This document shows, one piece after another, positions 12,001 through 22,061 of a stretch of DNA of 64,000 nt. Source of the stretch: Zasmidium citrigriseum (taxonomy: Eukaryota; Ascomycota; Dothideomycetes; Mycosphaerellales; Mycosphaerellaceae); assembly GCA_002786025.1 (NCBI GenBank), contig NHNW01000003.1, positions 186,001 to 250,000 on the forward strand, in the 5' to 3' direction. Positions within the stretch are counted from its first letter, which is position 1; every line of letters starts with the position of its first letter. Below the pieces are notes generated by a model, which was given only the letters and a program-made list of their open reading frames with translations, was not told where the DNA came from and made no database searches. Position numbers and translations under genes: made by a program.

Positions 12001-13767
12001 CTACTTCGAATGCAGCTTTCTGTGCTCGGCTCGCAATTTCTCGCAAGATACGTTGGCGCGCATTGTCAGAAACATAGTAGTCGGTCATCAGTCCGTGAGA
12101 CTTGCGCTTGTCAGCAGGTCCTCTAAAATTCAGTTTCGATCTCCACTCACCTCAGGAAGTGTGACAGCATTCGACACGAAAGACGAAAATAGCCAGCGGA
12201 CAAGGACGAACTGCGGGAAAGCATGCTGGTGACTTGACGAAACTGAAAGTTTGGCCCATATGGCATGGCACATTCTCAGAGCTCCAGGTGGCAAAATGCT
12301 TGGGCCGGTCTGGTCTCCGAGTAAATCAAGTAGAGAGTCCACAGCCTGGCAATAGAAAGCCTCAGTGCGTTGCTCTTCCTCGGGGGATACATCTGATCGG
12401 CCCTCAATCCGGGCCCGGAAAGTCGGCTTGGTCGGTTGCTCAAGCAGGAAGGACCCACGCTGTAATGTCTGCAAAATCCACACTTCAAGGCGGTCCTTTC
12501 CAGGCCATGGCATAGATGATATCCAAATATCGAGTACGGCTGGGATCAATCTTTCGCTACCCTGTTTCTGTTCAGATACCAGCTTGGCACATACACATGC
12601 CCAAATATCGGTCCTGCGATCATCCTCGAGAGAACTGTTCCTCTGAAATCCCGAATTGGCGAATATCAAAGTTTCGAGTGGGCTGCTGTATCCATAGGTA
12701 GAAAGCAAATCCAACTCAGCATCAACGACGAAACCGAGCGGCTTGGAGGTCCTGGAATTAATCCGAGGAGCGCCACCAAAAACAGACTCGGTGGCCTTGG
12801 TGTTGGTCCGCTCGGGAAGTAATGCAACCAATTCCTTTGGAGTTAGAGCAGCTAGGCGATTAGCAAGAAAGCTGCCATCATATCGTATCTTGGCGAATAG
12901 TTCCAAAACGGCTGTTCTCGAGGACGGCGAAAGGTCTCCCAGGAATGAGGAAGAAGATCTGGTGGACTGAGGTTCCCGATCCGGCAGGGGCGATGTCTTT
13001 AAGGCATCGTCACAAGCATCATGAAAGGCATGTAGGAGATTGACGAAGCTGTTTTTGTCCTCGGATCTGATACACTCGGCAAGGGTGTGCTGAACGGAAC
13101 GGGACAAGCGGACAAGGCGGGAGGTTCTGGCAGCTGCGATCTGGAGACAATAGAGGTGATCTTCAGCCTGGTGGCACCGGCGCTTGTGGTATTTCTGGAG
13201 GCGAAGTAGCTGGCTGATCTCTGACAAGGACGTCACTCGTCTCTGGTCGTCGTTGGAGACTGGTCTCCGGACTGGTGACGGAGCCGGCGAACGCTGGATG
13301 GATTCCATTGTTGGTGGCAGGACCTTTCCAGACGGCGCCGGGGAGAGCTTTACCTGACCATGGTGGGATTGTGGCTCCTGTTGTGAAAGGTTCACAGGCT
13401 TGATGGCCATGTCTTGGGGAGGTGGAGCGGAGTGCGGACGGGGCGGGGGAGGGAGAGGGTTGTTGAGATAGCGTGGCGTCCCATCCAGAGAAGAGATTCC
13501 GGGAGTCGAAGACCTCGAGGCATGGTGGGAGGATGGAGGTGACACGGCTGCAGGAGGTAACATGAATTAGCGGCGGTCGTTGACAGATGCCAGCATTGCC
13601 AGCTCAGCAGTACATATAGCCCAGGGCCGCCGGCAGAGGCTATGATTGGGCACGGGTGCAGCGAGACTACGGCAAGAAAGCAACGTACTGGCTAGCAAAT
13701 CCTTTTCCTCGTCAGTGACCGTCTTCTCCAGGCCATCGTGCGGGCGTGGCGAGCCAGTGTCCAGCAT
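9052..13767 (-). CDS. Very large conserved-looking fungal protein with C-terminal Sel1-like region, function unknown
   Basis: Four exons fit one gene: 13767-13689, 13547-12151, 12100-11991 and 11941-9052, giving 1491 residues. All three introns keep phase and end in good acceptors: GCTAATTC...CTGCAG, GCTGAC...GCAAG and CTGACATTGTCCAG. The N-terminal 150 residues are Pro/Ser-rich and disordered (SPPSSHHASRSSTPG). Residues about 150-520 are helical with a conserved-looking block around LPESHGLMTDYYVSDNARQR. The middle is Ser-rich. The C-terminal 110 residues contain two Sel1/TPR-like helices (DAAYLLQITAKEGDPVAQRE and AHHWMSLSSKGGDSLAKEYL), hinting at a scaffold role. No enzymatic motif or membrane segment is visible. 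The start at 13767 is the first ATG in the frame; the frame stays open to about 14091 without an ATG, so an earlier exon is possible. Confidence 0.75.
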
Positions 13768-15474
13768 CGCTCGTCCGCCGGCTGCGTGGTTGGACAGGCG
13801 AGGCTCAGGGCGAGGTCGCTTCACCACATCATCGTCGTCGCAATCTGCGGAGCTGCGGGCGGCTGGCGTCGGCGCTGGCCGGGAACAGGCCTGCAGCAAT
13901 CCGCTGGCGGGCGCGTCGCAACACAGCGCTGGGACTGCCTGGAGTGCTGGCGGCGGCGGTACAACCACGTCGTTCGAGGGCGGCGCGGAGAGCTGGTGGA
14001 ATGACGGTGCTGCTGCTGGGGGAACGCAAGGCAAACCCGGCGGCGGCGTGTTCAAATGCTCTTTGCGCTTTGGGCTTCGTGCAGCGACGAGTCATTCCGC
14101 CGCTGGAGGGTGGGAGAGCGCGGCCAATAGTCGCTCGATACGCTGTCTGGTTGTCGCGGGGCGACGTGCATGCTGCAGAAGCTCTCTGCCCTGCTGTGGG
14201 ATTCGCTGGCCCTCCAAGACACAAGACACGCTCACTGTTCACACGGTGGCCGCAGGACGACGGCCACCACCGCTACGCCTGTTCGGGCAGTCCCACCTGT
14301 CATCAACGCCTCACTTCTTCGTCCTCCTACACCGATGCCATTACACCCAGACGACTGCCGTGCCGCGACGAGGCCTCAGACTGGCTGCCGTGCCACAGCT
14401 CTCCTGCGGTCGAAACAGAATGCGGCTGGTGCGGTCATCATCCAGGTACCGCCAGACGCAGCGCGATTCGGCCTCGGTCACGCGTGGGCGACTGATGTGC
14501 TGGCATCTGACACGAGAGCTCCGCCAGGCTGACAACTGTGATATGGCAAAATTGCGGTCAAGCTTCCATTCGGTGGCAAGAGCACGCTGCGTAGCCCCAG
14601 TGGTTCGCCTTTGTGCTTTAGCTTCCATCCAGACTACCGACCACTGCACAAGGCTGACTTTTCCGGGTCGTTGGTAGGCCAATCGCTGGTGATTCGCCAA
14701 TGCCTCTCGGTACTGCCCAAACTCCTCGCCAAACGACATATTGGGCCGCCAGCAACGCAGCAGACGACGGGATATTCTCCGGCATGTTGCACCCGGCCAC
14801 GGCATTTAAGAGTGACGTCGAAGACTTGTCTCGGACACATGTGTTGCCATGGTCAGGTCCTGGGTCGTCATGCTTCTTATGAACTGGCCGCTTTCATGCA
14901 ACCCTTCGAGAAAAGCCGAATCGTTGGGAGACAAGTGCGTGTCCGTTTCGTAGTCGTGATCATGTGTTGCTGTGATCCAGACATTGATGGAAAAAGAGTA
15001 TGACGAGGTGAAGTTGGGTTTAGGTGTCGTTGAGAGAGAAACTCGAAGCTGGAAGGAACCAAGCTGCCAGCACCAATGGAAGGAGCGCCCTTCCAACACC
15101 GGAGATATCGCCGCAAAGGAAGCGACCTCGTCCGCCATCCTCGTACAGTCGAGGCCTCGACACTTATATTGACAGAAGAAAGAAAACGCATGATCATCAT
15201 CCAAGACGAAGTTGAGTGGCGTTGACATTGCAACCCTTTCACTGGCATTACTGCACGAGTCCCCCTTTCAAATCGGGTCTCTCTGATCCCCCCCAAGAAG
15301 AATTCCTAGCATCATTGGGTCTGTTCTGCCCATTTTATCCTTTCCCTTTCTTCCATCCAAGAGTAAAAGCAAAACGCCAGCCAGAAAGCACCCGGCTTCC
15401 CATCCCAAACTTTCATATGCATCATGAAACCCCCAACCCAGAAACATCAACAAGAATCACTCTCTCTCTTTCTC
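13768..15474. other. GC-rich intergenic region upstream of the large gene
   Basis: About 1.7 kb of GC-rich sequence. Long frames occur on both strands (for example 13646-14677 plus), but they are low in complexity and rich in Arg/Ala/Gly/Ser, and that one begins at TTG. I regard them as GC-driven. It probably carries the long leader and promoter of the large gene and the 3' flank of the bHLH gene. Confidence 0.4.
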
Positions 15475-16152
15475 TTAGACTTGCACAGCCTGCGGGCCCC
15501 CACCGCCCACCGCCTGCAAATACTGCAAAATCGAACAATCATTACAACTAATCAACTTCTGCAAATCATTCACCTGCTGCTGCAGACTGCTCACGCTCTC
15601 CACCGCCGCCTGCCGCTCCGCCTCGAGCTCCTTGATATACGTCGCCGCGGTGGCAATGATCATCGCCTTGCTGGGTAACCGCGGCGGGAGAGCGGAGTCC
15701 TCGACGTCCGGACTGCAGACGTAGGCGTTCTTCAGTGATGGAAGAGAGAGTCGGAGGGTCTCGATCTGGGTGTTGAGGTTGTCGCGGTAGCGCCGCTCGA
15801 TGATGGTGTGCGGGATTCGACGGTGCGGGCGCGCGGTTGGTCGGGGTGTGGGTCGTTCTTCCACGGGGTGGGTATGTTGGTGCAGGATTGAGGGTTTTCC
15901 TGAGAGGGAGTCTTCTGAATCGGAGGAGGTGATTGCTTGGGAGCCTGTTGAGGCTGGCGTTTGTGGGTAGGCGGGCGAGATGTGGTTCTCTGGTGATTGG
16001 ACTGAGGATTGCGGCGAGAGGGCGGAGTTGTTCTTCATTGCGTTGGTGGCGCAGGCGACGCCTGCTGCTTTGCACTCGTCTGGTACTGTGCCGCTGAGGC
16101 ACTGGAGTGATGGGAAGCAGTCGGTTGGAATGCTTGCTGACGCCGTGGCCAT
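15475..16152 (-). CDS. SREBP-type basic helix-loop-helix transcription factor, soluble
   Basis: Single exon, 225 residues. The basic helix 1 region at about 111-141 reads HTIIERRYRDNLNTQIETLR. Tyr122 sits where most bHLH proteins have arginine, a mark of the SREBP subfamily that allows binding of E-boxes and sterol-response elements. A roughly 20-residue loop containing CSPDVEDSALPP separates it from helix 2 (SKAMIIATAATYIKELEAE). A short leucine/glutamine-rich coiled coil follows to about residue 205. No transmembrane segment is present, unlike membrane-anchored SREBPs, so it resembles small soluble factors such as Aspergillus SrbB; orthology is not proven. The start at 16152 has a CCAATGGCC context; the frame is open upstream but begins only at TTG. 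Confidence 0.85.
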   Translation of the reverse strand: MATASASIPTDCFPSLQCLSGTVPDECKAAGVACATNAMKNNSALSPQSSVQSPENHISPAYPQTPASTGSQAITSSDSEDSLSGKPSILHQHTHPVEERPTPRPTARPHRRIPHTIIERRYRDNLNTQIETLRLSLPSLKNAYVCSPDVEDSALPPRLPSKAMIIATAATYIKELEAERQAAVESVSSLQQQVNDLQKLISCNDCSILQYLQAVGGGGPQAVQV

Positions 16153-16777
16153 TGGAGGTCGTCGATCGTCAAAGGTGTCGAAGTCGAAGTATTCCGTGAT
16201 GGGTGGTGGTCGTTGGTATGATTGGTTGGATAGAGGTATGTGGTTGGTCGTGGTGAATTGACTTTCGAATGTACTGATGTATGGTCTGATGTATCTACAG
16301 GCAGGAAGGATTGGCAAGTATATAAATGCCCGCTAGCAAACCTCGTCGCACACAAGTCATCGGCCTCAGTCTCGCGATCAACCGTTGAATGTTCCGGCAT
16401 TGCAAACGGGATGCTGCGTGAGCTGCGTGACAAGCCTCGTAAAGAAATCGGCGTGAAGACCGGACGGTCCATCGCAGCGAAAACCGATTGGCCAGAACCG
16501 CGTTAGTCAGGAGTTATCCATTCATTATTGCAAGGAATGTGGTGAGAGGTGTCACGCCACCAGGCCTGCTCGGCGGCAGTGGGCGGGCAGCCTGGCGAAG
16601 GCGATCTCCGCTGCCCGGGGGGTTCTCGTACTGGAAGTCTTGGGCTCGCTCGGATTCCGCTCCTGGGACAATGAGGACTTGTCTCGGGTAGTACAGCGAC
16701 CTGCACCTGGATATTGAAATTGTGGACAAAAGTGGGAAGCCAGCGCGTTGCAAAACGTACGACTTCCCACCATGCGC
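16153..16777. other. Intergenic region between bHLH promoter and DUF3405 3' end
   Basis: C/A-rich leader-like sequence precedes the bHLH start. A TATAAA-like element sits at about 16320-16325. No further gene seen. Confidence 0.45.
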
Positions 16778-18614
16778 TCATATGTTCAATAATCGCTGGC
16801 TTTTGATGGGATGCAGGAGGATGGGCGGGAGACACATCTCGCCATGCTCCACTTCCCACTGCGTTGGCTGTTAGACAACACCTGCGACAATATCGATCCT
16901 GATGGTGTGTATGTACTCACAGATGGAGACCCAACTCCCTCATCTGGCAACCCTAACCAGCGCTCATACAATTGCAACGGGAACTCTGCGTTCCAAAACC
17001 AAGTGGATCCTTCAAAGTCGTGTTCTTGGTTGATCACAGTGTCTAGCGATCCGCCCACCTGCCCACCAGGTCCGGCATTGAATGTCTTCTGCAGAAGATG
17101 TGCTGGCCATCGACGGTCAAGAAACACGGGATGCGGCGCGTAGACTGCCTTGAGACTGTTGTGAAGCGACAGCGTCGGAGGCCACATCTCCGACATCATG
17201 CTCCGCCCAAGGTCTTGGTTCTCTTGGTGCATCTGCGACAAGAGGCGTGCCGAGAGTCGCATGTTGGTGTTTACCGTTCCTCGTCGTGGTCTGGATGCTT
17301 CGCTTTCGTTGTAGTTGACAACGTAGTTTCGATGCGGCCAGAGCGTGTTGGATATTTCGAATAGAGGAAATAAGCTGATCAGGTCTGCTTCATCGCCAAC
17401 GCCTTTCTCGAGCATCTTGTTCTTTTTGGACTTGCTAACAGCGGGAGATCCGTGGATAGAATCGATCTGAAGGCGTGCGTTGCGCTTCCACAAGCCTTCC
17501 ATTGGTTGCTTTTTCGCCCAACTCGCCAGACTTGAGAGCAGACGGTGATAGTGGCCAGTATACCGGACATCCATCTCCCAGTTCCAGAAGAAATCGAACT
17601 CGGGATGACGGTCCGCAAACAGTTGCAGTGGCATGAAGGTATGATAGTACACGCTTAACTTGTCAGACGTATCGGCGGTAGTCCTGAAGACACTTACTCA
17701 TATTCTCCCACCTTGGGGTATGCTGTCCGGCAATCCGTATAATTCCACAATTCAGTCACATTGATCAGCTCCTGAGGAACATAGCGAGCCTTCACATCGT
17801 CGACAGTCTCGCCCGGTCCAGGTATGGAATGTAAAGGACTTCGAACATGCAAAAGAACGAAAAGCTGATACTCGCCTCCAGTGAAGAGGACCGACTCCGT
17901 CAACATGGCCCTGACATTTCGAAGATCATCATCCGTCCAGTGAAAGCCATCCCATGCCCGTAGAACAATCGCCGTTCGCTTGACCTGGCTTGCTTGCCTT
18001 GAATCATATCGATGCTCATTGCGTTCGATGCACTTGTCCTGGACGTTAGCGAAGTCAACAGATTTCCAGGAGACATTTCCAGTTCTGGACTCGTATAACT
18101 GCCATCGAGACGTTCTGGTCGAGCAGCCGATTTGATCCGAGTTGTAAATGCCGAAGGAGCCCAGAGGTGGTGCTGGAAAGCCTTGGATCGTCAGGATGGT
18201 CTTTGCAACACTCAACCACGACTTACTCCTCAAGCAGTCACTTACAGCCTCCACCTCAGTCGACCGACAGACCGGAAACTCAACCCCCTCAATCTCATCG
18301 CAAAGCACAACACACTTTTCATCCTCCTTTTCTAGCAACTGAGTCGAGCTGCAAACTCGATCACTCAACTCATGCCTCCTCAAACGAGAAGCGACATCTT
18401 TCACCCCCTTCCAAAGCCCATCCTCAAACGGCAGATTCTTCCAAGGCTTGTACCAAGACTTGACGCTCACCTTCCGGTTCGCGTAGGCCTCGTACAGGAA
18501 CAGCCTCGCGCTGGGAATCAGTAGAGCCAGACATACGGCAAGAATGACCGCGAGGATGAAGATAGGATGCTGTTGATTCTTCAGCGCTCGTCGAAAGACC
18601 GGTTTGGGTGGCAT
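16778..18614 (-). CDS. DUF3405 family protein, type II membrane protein (putative Golgi/glycosyl-transfer type)
   Basis: Exons 18614-17698, 17653-16921 and 16858-16778 join to 576 residues. The introns (44 and 62 bp) have GTAAGT/GTGAGT donors; splicing the last one replaces a non-conserved tail with the family-like end WEVEHGEMCLPPILLHPIK. The N-terminus is MPPKPVFRRALKN followed by one hydrophobic segment (about residues 16-37), so the protein should be a signal-anchored type II membrane protein with a lumenal body. Typical DUF3405 elements are seen: TAIVLRAWDGFHWTDDD, DVYYHTFMPLQLFADRHPEF and FFWNWEMDVRYTGHYHRL. The biochemical role of DUF3405 is unknown to me; the acidic/aromatic motifs suggest a glycosyltransferase-like fold, but that is inference. 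Confidence 0.85.
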
Positions 18615-18633
18615 CGTTTGCTGACTTACCTCT

Positions 18634-18898
18634 TCATCCAAAAGCTCGTTGCTCAGAGTCTCTTAAATACGCCCTCCCGTTCCAGGCATCGCAATACACT
18701 TTGCCGTCGAACATCAATGTCCTCTGGGGACGATCTCCGGTGAACATCGCCCACGCCGCCCTCATAGCCGCCGCGTGAGTTTCAAGACGTTGAACTCTTC
18801 ACCTATAGAATCATTAACCTCCGTTTCAAAACCGCACATCTGTCTCCTTCAAGAGATACTTACAGCGGCACAGTAAAGCTAGAAAAACTCAAAAGCAT
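18634..18898 (-). CDS. Possible small two-exon gene, 65 residues, unknown
   Basis: Two exons, 18898-18864 and 18796-18634, fit a clean intron (GTAAGT donor, GTTAATG branch-like site, AAG acceptor) and give 65 residues. Exon 1 encodes MLLSFSSFTVPL, and exon 2 contains AAAMRAAWAMFTGDRPQ and MFDGKVYCDAWNGRAYLRD, which look protein-like. The stop lies 20 bp upstream of the DUF3405 start. It could instead be transcribed leader of that gene or a chance frame. No family is recognised. Confidence 0.25.
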
Positions 18899-19202
18899 CG
18901 TAAATGCAACCGCGCTTCCTGCATTTCTCAACTAGCTCACCGTCAACGAAAAAGTTGTCTGCACTCCGCCACAATAGACAAGGCAGCAATATAGAGCAAA
19001 GTCTGGAGTGCAGAAGGAGGAGCGGGGAGAAATGGTGATGAGATGTCAATGCGCTGTGCCGCACAAGCCTTGCGCTGATATCACGCTCTGCCCATTCATC
19101 TCGTGACACCGACCCCGGGCCTGGCCTACCACGGCGCGCCGGTTACTCAGACACCTGTCGTCTAGTCCTCTTTGAGATGGAAAGCGAGGCGTGCAGGGTA
19201 TG

Positions 19203-19758
19203 TTATAGGTCGCGAGGCTCGTTGAGAAGGCCGAGGTGAGGTTGCCTTGCTTGCTCAATGCTGACCGTGGTTCTCTGGGAGGTGACATATTGAGGAGCGT
19301 CGCCTGTTGGCAAGGGCCAGAGCGTGCAAGTCGAAGGATCGATGTTGAGGATTGTAATCGCTCGTGAAGATGTCAAAGCGTGCATGTCGATAGATCGTTT
19401 CATCGAGGCTTGAGGCCATCTCGCCGCCTCCTCATCGCCCTCGAAGTCTTCATTCCCAAAACAACCAGTCCATGTGCCCCAATATGGCCATGCCATTGGA
19501 GGACGAAAGGTGGCAGGTCTAACATGAGGAAGGCTGTGCTATTAAAGTGAAATCGAAAGTAATGCACTGACGGCAGAGAATCCAGTAAGAAAGGTGATAA
19601 AGTCGCTGCCTCTCCAAAAGCCCTCCTCCGCTACGTCCTGCAGGGGAGGAAGGAGCCACTGAGTTCGGATCAAGAAACCACCATCGACATCGTCCGCGGA
19701 AGATGGGATACTCTTCTTGCGACTGGTATAGGTAATTCTCCAGTTGTGAAGGATTCAA
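19203..19758 (-). CDS. Possible gene fragment with one intron, unknown
   Basis: Two open segments (19758-19568 and 19518-19203) join across a plausible 49-bp intron (GTGCAT donor, CATGTTAG acceptor). The joined frame contains RWWFLDPNSVAPSSPAG, ATFRPPMAWPYWGTWTGCFG and an acidic stretch GNEDFEGDEEAARWPQ. No ATG begins the first segment, so a further 5' exon would be needed. No family is recognised. It could be a species-specific gene, a decayed gene or chance. Confidence 0.22.
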
Positions 19759-20325
19759 GATCGTCCCCAGACCAAAGGAGGCGCAGCAGCAGCATTTCCA
19801 AAATCTAAGAAAGCCCTCTCCGTGAGTTCAACAAACATATATCCATTACGTCTCTACTATGCATACCTCTCCCGTGTATGAGAACACACTGCTGCCTGCT
19901 TTCTTCCTCCCCGCCATGCATCAATATCGTACAATCCTTCAAGCAAAAAGAAAAGCCCGCTGTCTGAGCTCTCCTTTCCCACCACCTCCCATGCCGTCTT
20001 TTTGTAAATGCAATGCAACCCCCAACCCCTCCCACTTCATTCCATCTCGGGCGCCTATACACCATGTGTCTTTCTGTCGTCCCTAAAGGTAATTACAAGA
20101 AAAATGTTGTTGTCCGTCCGTTGAGTGCGTCATTCAAGAAGGCCAGCCACCGGGACTGTTCGCAATGGCCGCCTTGAGTCGTTCCCTTCCATCCTCCTCG
20201 GTCCGGCGCAGCAAATCGAATTCCTGGGCTTGACGTTCGTGTTCCGATTCCAGCGCATCCAGACCCTTGCCGCGGAGCTCTTCCATCGACGTCGCATGGT
20301 CGAATGCCCGCAGGTCGCTGGGATT
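19759..20325. other. Intergenic region downstream of the ELO gene
   Basis: 3' flank of the elongase gene and upstream flank of the doubtful minus-strand fragment. Short frames only; nothing supported. Confidence 0.4.
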
Positions 20326-21430
20326 CTAAGCCTTGCGCGACCGAGTCACCCGGCCATTGGGGGTACCGGTGCTGTCCTTGCCAGTGCTATAGCCGTTCAT
20401 GCCAGTGTTTGCGGTGCCGCTCAGTCGTCTCCTAACCTCCTTGACGTCTGGAACTTGCTCATCCTTCATTTCCACAAGAGCCGAAGTCGCGCGGCCCCTA
20501 CCCTTCTTAACTGGCTTCTTGTATGTCGAAATGTAGAATCCGATGAACAGGACGAGGTAGGAGGTAATGATACCCATTCCAGCGAAGGCCGCGAATTCCT
20601 CGCCAGCGCAGATACCGGCGGTTGGGAGCCATGGGAAGTAGCGGGCGCTGAAGTAGGTGTAGGATGCAAAGTAGATGAATCCGAGATCAATGACGAACTG
20701 GATGATCTGGAGCATCGTGATGTACTTCTTCCACCAGATCTTGATGCCGCGCGCAGACTGGAAGTAGTACCAGTACATGACAACGTGGACCGTCAGATTG
20801 AGTGTGATTGGAACCCAGGAAACAGCGGTATGGCCCAGGAGCTGGGTGTAGCAGAGGAGAGCGGTCGCGCCGTGGTGGTAGGTGTGGAGGAAGGTGAGAG
20901 GCTTCTTCTTGAGGAAGAGGAAGACGGTATCGAGGAGTTCGAGGTACTTGGTCAGGTAGTTCAGCTGGCGCAGCAGTCAGTACCCGGCAATCTCACCAAT
21001 GCTCTCCAATATCACTCACGTAGTAGAGCACCACCAATGGCTGCGTCCAGCCTCCATTGTAGTGACAGATGGCATAGAACACGCCATTCCTGGTCAGAGT
21101 CGGGATCAACTGCTCCAAGAACAACAGCAGCAAGACACCGCTGATGACGGTCAAGTAAAAGTTGTGAATCTTGAACAGGCCGTTCAGCTTCAATGGTTGC
21201 CGATCCTTCATGAACTCGCGGCCACCGAAGATGATCACGTAGTAGGAGATGAGGAAGAGAGCCGTCTCCGCCATGGTCGCCATGGGCGTCTTGCCGGGCA
21301 CGAAACGGAAGTCCTCTGGCGAGTAGCCGCGCACCATCTCAAAGGCCTTGGAGAAGATGGGCCACAGAGCGACGCCGAATGGGCGATCCAGCGTTGGCAC
21401 GCCATATTCTAGCCAGTCCGGTTGCCCCAT
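20326..21430 (-). CDS. ELO-family very-long-chain fatty acid elongase (3-ketoacyl-CoA synthase)
   Basis: Condenses malonyl-CoA with acyl-CoA in the ER membrane, the first step of fatty-acid elongation that feeds sphingolipids. Exons 21430-21020 and 20964-20326 give 349 residues; the 55-bp intron joins VVLYY to [21 protein letters not shown], an ELO signature. The catalytic histidine box HTYHH lies at about residues 164-168, followed by the conserved [10 protein letters not shown]. Around seven hydrophobic segments are visible. The C-terminus is long and basic ([15 protein letters not shown], ending VTRSRKA), which may serve ER retention. It could correspond to yeast Elo2 or Elo3; chain-length specificity cannot be assigned. 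Confidence 0.93.
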
Positions 21431-22061
21431 TGTGTGTGTATTGTGTGTTGTCGAGTCGCGAAGTTGCGTGTAGGAGGAAGATCGGTTCTTCAGATGTTTG
21501 CGGCGGATCTCACGGATGTCGCGTGTCGTCAGTGGTGCAGACGCCGCGGCCAGCTGAAGAGGCACGCGTAATAAGGAGCGACTGGAAGAGGAAGGCGAGG
21601 CGCAACCGAGGGCAAGAACAATCTGCAGACGACGTCGAAGAGAAATCGCAACGACAACAAGTGGCAGAAAAGAAGCGGTGGTTGTTGGTCAGGGGTCTTG
21701 ACATCAAATGTCTGCGCGGAGATTACCACCTCCTCGCTATCGTTTTTACACTTTTACGCGACGGTTGCCAGCGGCAGCGGCAAGCGGCTCCAGTTTACGG
21801 AACGGCTAGAGTGAATCCCTGCCATCAAATGGCTATTCGACGAGATGTTGAAGAAGAGAAGAGAGCATAGCAAGACAACTCCAACTTGTCATCAAAGAGG
21901 GAGTTGATGGATTCTAGCTGTCTACCAGATGATTCCAACCAAACGATAGTAATTCCTTGCCAATCCCATATTCGAGTAGAGCATTGGCTACGCCTCCCAA
22001 ATGCCTCAATGCCTTATATCTACGCCTTCCACCATGCACGTCGTCTTCGATGCGGTCGATG
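21431..22061. other. Intergenic region, ELO promoter and GID7 3' flank
   Basis: The ELO promoter (leader rich in CACAATACACACAC just upstream of the ATG) and the 3' flank of GID7. No gene seen. Confidence 0.45.

Noticed and set aside
11597..12088. Separate small gene inside the large orphan
   Set aside because: It is exon 3 of the large gene reading on through an intron; splicing removes the mismatch.
13646..14677. 343-codon plus-strand open frame
   Set aside because: Starts at TTG, is low in complexity and Arg/Ser/Gly-rich, overlaps the first exon of the opposite-strand gene, and is explained by high GC content.
16153..16317. N-terminal extension of the bHLH protein to 16317
   Set aside because: The first codon is TTG and the sequence is C/A-rich leader; the ATG at 16152 has a good context.
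20125..21144. 339-codon plus-strand frame opposite the elongase
   Set aside because: Antisense to ELO exons and crosses its intron; highly acidic composition is the mirror of the coding strand.
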